Shown: piece by piece, positions 1 to 5,854 of the stretch | How positions within the stretch are numbered: the stretch's first letter is position 1 | How the letters are laid out: every line of letters begins with the position of its first letter | Assembly (NCBI GenBank): GCA_900542235.1 | Contig: UQNB01000096.1 | Coordinates: 1 to 5,909, forward strand | DNA from: an uncultured Collinsella sp. | GTDB taxonomy: Bacteria > Actinomycetota > Coriobacteriia > Coriobacteriales > Coriobacteriaceae | Direction of reading: 5' to 3' | DNA: 5,909 bases | The notes under the pieces: model-generated | What the model was told of the DNA's origin: nothing | The model's input: the letters and a program-made list of their open reading frames with translations, nothing else | Databases searched by the model: none | Program-made: the position numbers and the translations under genes

Positions 1-2
1 CA

Positions 3-1517
3 CCACCACGCGGGATCGCGCGGAGGGCCCAACCCGTCGGCCGCTTCCGTTCGCGCTTTGGCGAGACGGTCGCGGTCTTCCATTCCCGTCTTTCGGCCGG
101 TGAGCGCCTAGACCAGTGGGACATGGTTGCCAGCGGTGCGGCCCGCGTGGTCGTGGGCGCCCGCTCGGCGCTCTTTTGTCCGCTCAGCGACCTTGGGCTC
201 ATCATTATCGATGAGGAACATGAGACCAGCTACAAGCAGGGCTCCAGCCCGCGCTACCATGCGCGCGAGGTGGCGGCCGAGATGGCGCGCCGCTATCGCT
301 GCCCCCTCGTGCTGGGCTCGGCCACGCCTTCTGCCGAGGCCCTAGATCGCTGCCGCCGCGGCACGTACAACGGTGTCACCTGGACGCGCGTCGAGATGCC
401 CGAGCGCCCGGGACACGCCGTGCTACCCACGGTCCGCATTGCTGACCTGCGCCGCGAGTTTTCGCACGGTAGCCGTTCAATGTTCTCAAAACCGCTGATG
501 GAAGGTTTGGAGCGCGTTGTAGGGCGCCGCGAGAAGGCTGTGCTGCTGCATAACCGCCGCGGCTTTGCGCCGTTTTTGATGTGCCGCGAGTGCGGTTGCG
601 TTCCCACCTGCAACCACTGCTCTACGGCGCTTACGTACCACGAGCGCACCCATACGCTGCAGTGCCACACCTGTGGTTCGTCCTGGCGCGTGCAGCCCTA
701 TCCTGCACCCACGAGTCGCTGTCCCAAGTGTGGCAGCCGCTACCTAGCAAAAATGGGCCTGGGTACGCAGCAGATCGAGGACGCACTGCACCAGATGCTG
801 CCCGACGACGTCGCTATCATTCGCATGGACGCCGATTCCACGCGCGGCAAAGACGCACACAAAAAGCTGCTCGAACAGTTCGATGCCGCCGATTGCGCGG
901 TGCTGCTGGGCACCCAGATGATCGCCAAGGGCCTCGACTTTCCCGAGGTCACGCTCGTGGGCGTGGTCAATGCCGACTTTGCGCTGAAGCTGCCCGATTT
1001 TAGAGCAGGGGAGCGCGCCTACGATCTGCTGGAGCAGGTTGCGGGCCGCGCCGGTCGCGGCGATCGTCCCGGCGAGGTCATCATCCAGACCTACCTGCCC
1101 GATGACCCGGTCATTCGCGCCGTCGCCGAGCACGACCGCTCGATCTTTACCGACTACGACCTGGACCAGCGCCGCGACGCCCTGTATCCGCCCTTCGTGC
1201 GCCTGGCCAACATCTTGGTATGGTCGACGAACGCGGACGACGCGCGGGACTACATCGGTCGCATCGCGAAGCTCCTCAAGCGCCGCTGGCACGCCGCCGC
1301 GCCCGACTTTTTGCGGGCGGGCAGCGCCGTACCGCAGGTGCTAGGCCCTGCTTCGTGTGTAATCGAGAGAGCCAAGGACCGTTACCGCTTCCACCTGCTT
1401 GTGAAGTCGCCCGTGGGGTACCATGTCTCTGATGATATCGACGCCTGCCTCAAAGAGGTGGGCTCCGTGCGCGGCGTGAGCGTGAGCGTTGACGTCGACG
1501 CCTATGATTTGATGTAA
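3..1517 (+). CDS. priA: Primosomal protein N' (PriA), replication restart helicase, 5'-truncated
   Basis: PriA is the 3'-to-5' superfamily 2 DNA helicase that recognises stalled or collapsed forks and reloads the replisome in the cytoplasm. The frame is open from base 3, so the gene continues upstream; the first ATG in frame (123) is internal. Seen: motif II DEEH at 210–221, motif III GSATPS just after, NRRGFAP (motif IV region), four CxxC pairs between 582 and 731 forming the two-zinc insertion, motif V (GTQMIAKGLDFP) from 909 and motif VI (QVAGRAGRG) from 1035. The C-terminal domain follows with YPPFVRLANI and ERAKDRYRFHLL. About 504 codons remain; family members are usually 700–800 residues, so the DNA-binding N-terminus and Walker A lie outside the window. 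Codons 1–11 depart from the conserved PEIxLTxQ motif (see findings). It is the first gene of the priA–def–fmt–rsmB cluster, very GC-rich with C/G-ending codons. Confidence 0.96.
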   Translation, partial: PPRGIARRAQPVGRFRSRFGETVAVFHSRLSAGERLDQWDMVASGAARVVVGARSALFCPLSDLGLIIIDEEHETSYKQGSSPRYHAREVAAEMARRYRCPLVLGSATPSAEALDRCRRGTYNGVTWTRVEMPERPGHAVLPTVRIADLRREFSHGSRSMFSKPLMEGLERVVGRREKAVLLHNRRGFAPFLMCRECGCVPTCNHCSTALTYHERTHTLQCHTCGSSWRVQPYPAPTSRCPKCGSRYLAKMGLGTQQIEDALHQMLPDDVAIIRMDADSTRGKDAHKKLLEQFDAADCAVLLGTQMIAKGLDFPEVTLVGVVNADFALKLPDFRAGERAYDLLEQVAGRAGRGDRPGEVIIQTYLPDDPVIRAVAEHDRSIFTDYDLDQRRDALYPPFVRLANILVWSTNADDARDYIGRIAKLLKRRWHAAAPDFLRAGSAVPQVLGPASCVIERAKDRYRFHLLVKSPVGYHVSDDIDACLKEVGSVRGVSVSVDVDAYDLM

Positions 1518-1524
1518 CAACCCG

Positions 1525-1530
1525 AAAGGA
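1525..1530 (+). promoter_or_regulatory. Ribosome binding site that sets the def start
   Basis: The sequence AAAGGA (1525–1530) matches the Shine-Dalgarno core. Two ATG codons follow, at 1530 and 1536. The first overlaps the last base of the SD and leaves no spacer. The second leaves 5 nt (TGGCC), a workable distance, so 1536 is the better start. Confidence 0.7.
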
Positions 1531-1535
1531 TGGCC

Positions 1536-2072
1536 ATGGAAGCCAACGGAATCGTACTGTCGCCCGACCCTCGTCTGCGCCAGGAGTGCGCCGTCATCGA
1601 GGAGATCACCCCGGCGATCGAGGCGCTTGCCGAGAAGATGAAGAAGATGATGTTCGACAACGGCGGTTGCGGCCTGGCTGCTCCGCAGATCGGCGAGCTC
1701 ATTCAGCTTGTCACCATCGACTGCGACTACAGCGACAAGAATGACTACGACCCGTATGTGCTCATCAATCCCGTGATTGTAGAGCAGAGCGACCATCTGG
1801 TGCCGTTTAGCGAGGGCTGCCTTTCCATCCCCGGCATTAGCTGCGAGATCGAGCGCCCCGACCATGTCGTCGTCGAGGCGTATGACCTGGATGCCAACCT
1901 GATTCGCTACGAGGCCTCGGGCGACCTGTTCTGCGTGTGCCTGCAGCACGAGATCGATCACCTGCATGGCAACACCATGTTCGAGCGACTGAAGCCCATG
2001 CAGAGGATCAAGGCCGTCAAGGAGTACCAGGACGCCCTGGCCCGCGGCGCTCGACCGGGCGAGACGGAGTAG
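1536..2072 (+). CDS. def: Peptide deformylase
   Basis: This metalloenzyme removes the formyl group from the N-terminal Met of nascent proteins at the ribosome exit; it acts in the cytoplasm and usually uses Fe2+. All three family motifs are present: motif 1 GCGLAAPQ (residues 44–51), motif 2 EGCLS with metal-ligand Cys95, and motif 3 QHEIDH with ligands His138 and His142 and catalytic Glu139. At 178 residues it has the normal length, with a short charged tail. I start it at 1536 because of SD spacing; starting at the ATG of 1530 would add only Met-Ala. It begins 18 nt after the priA stop, so the two are probably cotranscribed. Its substrate is created by Fmt, encoded two features downstream. 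A 36-position hairpin begins 9 nt after the stop and may end or stabilise this transcript. Codon use is GC-rich, like priA and unlike fmt. Confidence 0.97.
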   Translation: MEANGIVLSPDPRLRQECAVIEEITPAIEALAEKMKKMMFDNGGCGLAAPQIGELIQLVTIDCDYSDKNDYDPYVLINPVIVEQSDHLVPFSEGCLSIPGISCEIERPDHVVVEAYDLDANLIRYEASGDLFCVCLQHEIDHLHGNTMFERLKPMQRIKAVKEYQDALARGARPGETE

Positions 2073-2080
2073 GTTTGTCC

Positions 2081-2182
2081 GTCCCCGGTGCTGAGCGCCC
2101 ACATATCATCCCGTGCTCAAACATTCTCGCTTTGCTGCGAAACTGCGCGCGGGACGATATGTGGGCGCTCAGCACCGGGGAC
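2081..2182. repeat. Long near-perfect inverted repeat (hairpin 1) after def
   Basis: Arms 2081–2113 and 2150–2182 pair over 33 positions with a single mismatch (A2108 opposite C2155). The stem extends inward through T2114·G2149, G2115–C2148 and C2116–G2147, leaving a loop of about 30 nt. The outer end reads GTCCCCGGTGCTGAGCGCCC on the left arm and its exact complement on the right. In a minus-strand RNA the one mismatch becomes a G·U pair, so that RNA would pair throughout the 33-bp arm. No T-run follows the right arm (TGCGTTGTT), so it is not a typical intrinsic terminator. No direct repeat of the target is evident at its ends. It could be a palindromic mobile or REP-like element, or an mRNA 3'-end structure; the sequence alone does not decide. 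Confidence 0.9.
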
Positions 2183-2398
2183 TGCGTTGTTCTGGCTCGG
2201 TTCGCCCGGGTGCCGTCGGGCCGGGGATGGGCGTCTTCGCTGATAATTGCTTTGTTGAGAGGGCTGCTTTTATGCGGCTCTTTCTTTGGTTTTGGGTATA
2301 TTTGTTCTTGTTGAATTGTTATTGCGGATGGGCTGGGTACTTGGCTTTCTGCCGTTATTTGTAGCTGTCTCGGTTTTTGTTGAGGGGAGACGTTCTTT
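2183..2398 (+). other. T-rich intergenic leader upstream of fmt
   Basis: These 216 bases lie between hairpin 1 and fmt. The first ~60 remain GC-rich; from about 2240 the sequence becomes strongly T- and G-rich. A TATATT at 2297–2302 resembles a −10 box, but I see no good −35 at the right distance, so a promoter for fmt–rsmB is possible but unproven. A 30-codon frame at 2272–2364 encodes a very hydrophobic peptide and is preceded by AGAGGG; it is treated under findings and not called a gene. The fmt ribosome binding site GAGGGGA is at 2382–2388. Confidence 0.5.
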
Positions 2399-3319
2399 AT
2401 GCGCATTGTGTTTATGGGTACGCCTGATTTTGCTGTGCCTTCGCTGACTTCGCTTGTTGAGACTGGGAACGAGATTGCGCTTGTCATTACTCGTCCCGAT
2501 GCTGTTCGTGGGCGTGGTAAAAAGTTGGAGCCGTCTCCTGTTAAGGCCAAGGCGCTTGAGCTGGGGTTGCCGGTTGTTGAGGCCAATCGTATGACGCCTG
2601 AGGTTGTTGAGGCGCTCCAGGCTGCGCAGGCTGATATTTTCTGCGTTGCTGCCTATGGCTGCATTTTGCCCGATGAGGTGCTGCATATGGCGCAGCTTGG
2701 TATTGTGAATGTTCATGCGTCCTTGCTACCTCGTTGGCGTGGTGCTGCTCCCATCCAGCGTGCCATTCTTGCTGGTGACGAGGTTGCCGGCGTTTCCATT
2801 ATGCGCATTGGACATGGCGTGGATACTGGTGCTTATTGTGCTCAGGCTTCCACGTCGGTTGCCGGTAAGCATGCTGAGGCGCTGACCATGGAGCTTGCTG
2901 AACTTGGCGGCAAATTGCTTGCCGATACGCTTCCCTCGCTTGCCGATGGCACCGCCGTGTGGACTGAGCAGGATGAGTCGCTCGTCACTCATGCTGCCAA
3001 GATTTCTAAGCAGGAAATGCGTCTGGATCCGCAGATGGGGGCGCTCGATTGCGTGCGTCATGTGCTCGCTTCGTCCGATACCGCGCCTGCCCGTTGTATG
3101 ATTGCCGGCAAGACCGTGCGCGTGCTCGATGCTGCGCCGGCTGACGTGTCGCTTGGCGAGGGCGCTGTTGTCGTCAAGAGCAAGCGCGTCTACCTGGGGC
3201 TTTCCGATGGAGCGGTTGAGCTTCTCGAGGTTAAGCCCGATGGTAAGCGTGCCATGACTGCTTCTGCCTGGGCTGCCGGCCTGCAGGGTGCCGAACTTAG
3301 GTGGGGTGTACTGTCATGA
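2399..3319 (+). CDS. fmt: Methionyl-tRNA formyltransferase
   Basis: Fmt transfers a formyl group from 10-formyltetrahydrofolate to initiator Met-tRNA, allowing bacterial translation initiation. The protein of 306 residues is close to the usual ~310. The N-terminal Rossmann domain opens with MRIVFMGTPDFAVPSL and contains the tRNA-contacting loop RGRGKKLEPSPVK (about 37–49), AAYGCILP (84–91), NVHASLLPRWRGAAPIQ (104–120) and GHGVDTG. The expected catalytic residues are Asn104, His106 and Asp142, and SLLP (108–111) is the folate-site signature. The C-terminal OB-like domain is entered through KISKQEMRLD (201–210); the Trp that often follows here is replaced by Pro. The start is supported by GAGGGGA at 2382–2388, about 10 nt upstream. 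Its stop overlaps the rsmB start (ATGA), implying translational coupling. Early codons are strikingly T-ending (GTT, CTT, GCT, CGT), in contrast to def. Confidence 0.97.
   Translation: MRIVFMGTPDFAVPSLTSLVETGNEIALVITRPDAVRGRGKKLEPSPVKAKALELGLPVVEANRMTPEVVEALQAAQADIFCVAAYGCILPDEVLHMAQLGIVNVHASLLPRWRGAAPIQRAILAGDEVAGVSIMRIGHGVDTGAYCAQASTSVAGKHAEALTMELAELGGKLLADTLPSLADGTAVWTEQDESLVTHAAKISKQEMRLDPQMGALDCVRHVLASSDTAPARCMIAGKTVRVLDAAPADVSLGEGAVVVKSKRVYLGLSDGAVELLEVKPDGKRAMTASAWAAGLQGAELRWGVLS
3299..3306 (+). promoter_or_regulatory. Ribosome binding site for rsmB inside the fmt 3' end
   Basis: AGGTGGGG at 3299–3306 lies 9 nt before the ATG at 3316. This favours ATG 3316 over the GTG at 3301, which falls inside the SD-like run and would add five residues (MGCTV). 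Confidence 0.55.
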
Positions 3320-4716
3320 GCAAGTTGTCTCCCGCGCGCAAGCTTGCGCTCGATGTGTTGATGGAGGCCGATCGCCGCGGTATGTACGCACGCGACGTGT
3401 TGTCTTCCCGTGCTTCCGCCAAGGCCATTGACCAGCGCGATTCTGCGTTTGCCGCTCGCTTGGCGCTCGGTGTTGCCGCGACGCAGGGTATTTTGGACGA
3501 GCTGCTTGATCAGTTTCTTGATAAGCCCAAAAAGGTGGCGCCGCGTGTTCGCATGGCGCTTCGCATCTCGGCCTTTGAGATGCTCTACCTACATACCCCT
3601 GGCCGCGTTGCCGTGAGTCAGGGTGTTGAGCTGGTTCGCAGCGGCGCTAAGTCGGCCGCCGGTCTGGCGAACGCCGTGCTGCACAAGGTTGCGGACAACG
3701 TTGAGGACTTTGCCGCTGCGGCGGATGCCAATGAGTCCGAGCGTCGTTTGGTTCGCCTGTCTCGCCTGATGGGTATGCCGCGCTGGCTGTGCGCTCGCAT
3801 TATGGCCTCATTCGATACGCCCGAGGGCGCGCTCAACTTTGCTGGCAATCTGGCGCCCGCACCGCTCGCTTTGCACGAGAACGCCTTTGCAACTAAGCCT
3901 GATCCGTACCTATCGCAGCTTGTGGCGCCGGTGTTCCCGGGCTGCCATGCGCCGGTCGATTCGCAGGCTACGGTTGCGTCGGGTGTGTTTGACCGCGCGG
4001 CGGCCGTGGCCTCGGACCTTAACGCCCAGCTCATCGCTACTGCGGCGACCCGTCCTGGGCTTTGCCTGGAGATCGGCTCCGGTCGCGGCACCAAGACCTA
4101 TGTGATGATGTGCCAGGCCAAGCGTGCCGGCTACGAGCGTCAGCACACTGCACTCGATTTGCACGATCGCAAGTGTGATCAGAATCTTGCGCGCCTGCAT
4201 AAGGCTGGTATTAAGGGCGTTCGTACCGTCTCGGGTGATGCGTGCGAGCTTGATGCGGTGCTTACGTCGTTCGATGCCATGCTTGGTAAGCCTGTTCTGT
4301 TTGATACGGTGTTTATCGATGCCCCGTGTTCGGGCACCGGCACCATGCGCCGGCATCCTGAGATTCCGTGGCGCTTGACCGAAAAGGACGTGACGGTTGA
4401 GCTTCCTAAACTGCAGCTGACGATGCTCAAGGAAGCCGCCGCGCGCGTGGCTGCCGGCGGTGAGCTTATCTATGCCACCTGCTCGGTTTTTGCTGAGGAG
4501 AACACTCAGGTCGTGGATGCCTTCCTGGCTTCTCCCGAGGGTGCCGGCTTTAGCGTGGCGCCGCTTTCCGAAGCACAGATTCTGCAACTCCCCGAGTTCG
4601 ATCAGGCCAAGAAGCTCGTTTTCGTACGCCAGAACGATCGAGGCCTCTTCCAAAGCGTGCCGGTAAACGCCGACTCCTACGACGGCCACTTCTGCGCTCG
4701 TCTGGTCCACAAGTAA
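3316..4716 (+). CDS. rsmB: 16S rRNA (cytosine-967-C5)-methyltransferase RsmB/Sun
   Basis: RsmB methylates a cytosine (967 in E. coli numbering) of 16S rRNA using S-adenosylmethionine. The N-terminal ~130 residues form a NusB-like RNA-binding domain (RDSAFAARLALGV, RISAFEMLYLHTPGRVAVSQ, GLANAVLHKV). The methyltransferase domain has motif IV DAPCSGTG (335–342, Cys338 for product release), RRHPEIPWR after it, and motif VI YATCS (Cys389, the nucleophile). The SAM-binding motif I reads LEIGSGRGTKT (about 251–261), where most RsmB proteins have a DxCAAPGGKT-type sequence. This is divergent but keeps the glycines and KT. Length is 466 residues, slightly above the ~430 of E. coli. The start at ATG 3316 overlaps the fmt stop by four bases (ATGA). 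Gene order fmt–rsmB supports RsmB over other m5C enzymes such as RsmF. A long hairpin begins 7 nt after its stop. Confidence 0.93.
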   Translation: MSKLSPARKLALDVLMEADRRGMYARDVLSSRASAKAIDQRDSAFAARLALGVAATQGILDELLDQFLDKPKKVAPRVRMALRISAFEMLYLHTPGRVAVSQGVELVRSGAKSAAGLANAVLHKVADNVEDFAAAADANESERRLVRLSRLMGMPRWLCARIMASFDTPEGALNFAGNLAPAPLALHENAFATKPDPYLSQLVAPVFPGCHAPVDSQATVASGVFDRAAAVASDLNAQLIATAATRPGLCLEIGSGRGTKTYVMMCQAKRAGYERQHTALDLHDRKCDQNLARLHKAGIKGVRTVSGDACELDAVLTSFDAMLGKPVLFDTVFIDAPCSGTGTMRRHPEIPWRLTEKDVTVELPKLQLTMLKEAAARVAAGGELIYATCSVFAEENTQVVDAFLASPEGAGFSVAPLSEAQILQLPEFDQAKKLVFVRQNDRGLFQSVPVNADSYDGHFCARLVHK

Positions 4717-4722
4717 CTACTA

Positions 4723-4789
4723 AGTTGCGGTGAAATAGGGATTGAATAGCGGCTTCTACCCACCAAACAGTCCCTATTTCACCGCAACT
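4723..4789. repeat. Long perfect inverted repeat (hairpin 2) after rsmB
   Basis: Arms 4723–4741 (AGTTGCGGTGAAATAGGGA) and 4771–4789 are exact complements over 19 bases. The stem continues through T4742·G4770, T4743–A4769 and G4744–C4768, giving 22 positions around a 23-nt loop (4745–4767). It begins 7 nt after the rsmB stop. The nearest T-run (ATTTTT, 4800–4805) is 11 nt beyond the right arm, too far for a standard intrinsic terminator. Its arms do not resemble those of hairpin 1, although both sit directly after a stop codon. It may close the cluster transcript, protect its 3' end, or be a small palindromic mobile element. Confidence 0.88.
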
Positions 4790-4906
4790 CATAAGGAAGA
4801 TTTTTCTGGGACTGGGACTAATAAATCGGGTATGAAAGTAAGCGGTTGGGTTTGGTAAGTTTCTGGATGCATGAACCGCTCGCAGATTTAATATTGAGGG
4901 GTTAAA
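4790..4906 (+). other. Leader upstream of the last gene
   Basis: These 117 AT-rich bases separate hairpin 2 from the last gene and probably hold its promoter. I found no convincing −35/−10 pair: TATGAA (4831–4836) and TAATAT (4889–4894) are −10-like but lack a partner, and the second would leave almost no 5' UTR. A 7-bp inverted repeat, AGCGGTT (4841–4847) and AACCGCT (4874–4880), spans 26 nt and could be an operator half-site pair or chance. The ribosome binding site GAGGGG is at 4896–4901. Confidence 0.4.
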
Positions 4907-5854
4907 ATGAACGATCTTAATAGGGACAAGATTGACAATCCTGAAGATAATACTCAGGAAAATGAAGAGGTTGAGAATTCTTCGATTAAAAAGCGGGTAA
5001 TTATTGGTGCCGGTATTGTTGCTCTGCTCCTTGCTGGTTGTGTCGGTGGTTATGCTGGTTACAATTACAAACAAGCATGTAGTGAACATAATCAGCAGGT
5101 TGAAGTTTTGTATTCAAAGGCTAGCGATAGTGTTGCTGCCTTTAAGGCTGATCCTGGGTTACTAACTTTTGAGCAACGTCTTGATACCATTAAAAATGCT
5201 CAAAATAATAAAGAGATTTTGAATAAAGAAATCTCAAATGACAGTTTTAAGTATGCGGATGGCACTTCCCCTGATTGGACTAAGCTGCTTAATAAGTATG
5301 ATTCCATTATTAAAGGTTGCCGTAAGGCTCAAAATAATGAGTGGAATACTTCTCTAGTTGATCATGCTAATTTTGATGTGAATTCTACTGAAGATACTGA
5401 CTCTCTCCAGCAGCATATTAATAGCCTCAATGGTCTTCTTAATGATATTTCTAACAAAGATAATCAGAAGCTGATTTTTGAAGATGCCAAAAAGGATTCT
5501 AAAAAATTCATCGATCAAATCAATGAACAGATTAGTCATTATCAAACTCGTATTGATGATTTAAACAAGGCAAAAGCTGAAGCTGAAGCTGAAGCGAAGG
5601 CTCAAGAGGAAGTAACAGCACAAGCTCAACAGCAGACTTCTCAGCAGAATAGTTATTCTAGCGGTAGTAACTATTCTAATAATAATTCTGGTGGATCTTC
5701 TAGCAGTATTTCTTCTTCCAATAATAGTGGTGGTAAGTATGTCATTCGTCAATTAGATCAATATGATGCAGCTGGTAACTATATCGGGTCTACTCATTGG
5801 TATAGCGATGGTACCTGTGACGATCCCTATTCTGCCGGTATGGGCGGATTTTAA
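4907..5854 (+). CDS. Hypothetical membrane-anchored, probably extracytoplasmic protein
   Basis: I do not recognise this 315-residue protein. Visible parts in order: an Asp/Glu/Asn-rich N-terminus (1–27), basic KKR (28–30), one hydrophobic segment (31–50) containing LLAGC (41–45), which fits a lipobox, then a hydrophilic, mostly helical region (55–220, rich in Lys, Asn, Asp, Gln). An Ala/Glu repeat follows (222–232), then a Gln stretch and a Ser/Asn/Gly-rich linker (243–276). The last ~39 residues form an aromatic module with YDAAGNYIGSTHWYSDG and end in GMGGF. This suggests a tethered protein with its C-terminal module held outside the cell by a coiled stalk and flexible linker. Start: ATG 4907 with GAGGGG 5 nt upstream. 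The gene is AT-rich (about 35–37% in sampled lines), unlike the cluster, so recent acquisition or a distinct accessory origin is possible. It is probably transcribed separately from rsmB. Confidence 0.85.
   Translation: MNDLNRDKIDNPEDNTQENEEVENSSIKKRVIIGAGIVALLLAGCVGGYAGYNYKQACSEHNQQVEVLYSKASDSVAAFKADPGLLTFEQRLDTIKNAQNNKEILNKEISNDSFKYADGTSPDWTKLLNKYDSIIKGCRKAQNNEWNTSLVDHANFDVNSTEDTDSLQQHINSLNGLLNDISNKDNQKLIFEDAKKDSKKFIDQINEQISHYQTRIDDLNKAKAEAEAEAKAQEEVTAQAQQQTSQQNSYSSGSNYSNNNSGGSSSSISSSNNSGGKYVIRQLDQYDAAGNYIGSTHWYSDGTCDDPYSAGMGGF
5576..5593 (+). repeat. Short in-frame hexamer repeat (GCTGAA)x3
   Basis: Three exact copies of GCTGAA encode Ala-Glu pairs in the last gene, continuing as degenerate GCGAAGGCT. 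It lies where the helical stalk meets the Gln/Ser/Asn linker. Such a repeat can change copy number by slippage in multiples of two codons without breaking the frame. Confidence 0.7.

Noticed and set aside
123..1517. Taking ATG 123 as the start of priA
   Set aside because: The frame is open upstream, and the preceding residues (GRFRSRFGETVAVFHSRLS) match PriA between the Walker A region and motif II. ATG 123 is therefore internal.
1341..2102. Long open frame on the minus strand across def
   Set aside because: It is antisense to def, which has all its catalytic motifs. Minus-strand frames stay open because of the codon bias of GC-rich genes, and I see no recognisable protein motif in it.
2113..2364. 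An 83-codon frame starting in hairpin 1
   Set aside because: Its first half is the hairpin arm and loop, with no SD and no family resemblance. Only its last 30 codons deserve mention, and these are reported separately.
3301..3315. GTG at 3301 as the rsmB start
   Set aside because: It lies inside the SD-like AGGTGGGG and would add only MGCTV. ATG 3316 has correct spacing and the usual ATGA overlap with fmt.
3910..4710. Minus-strand open frame of about 266 codons opposite rsmB
   Set aside because: It is a shadow of the rsmB methyltransferase domain; no start context or protein family is recognisable.
4723..4805. Hairpin 2 plus ATTTTT as an intrinsic terminator
   Set aside because: The T-run begins 11 nt after the stem and the loop is 23 nt, so the geometry is wrong for a standard terminator.
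5576..5760. CRISPR or tandem repeat array in the low-complexity part of the last gene
   Set aside because: The repetition is codon-level (GCTGAA, AGT/AAT/GGT runs), short and in frame. There are no spaced direct repeats of CRISPR size.
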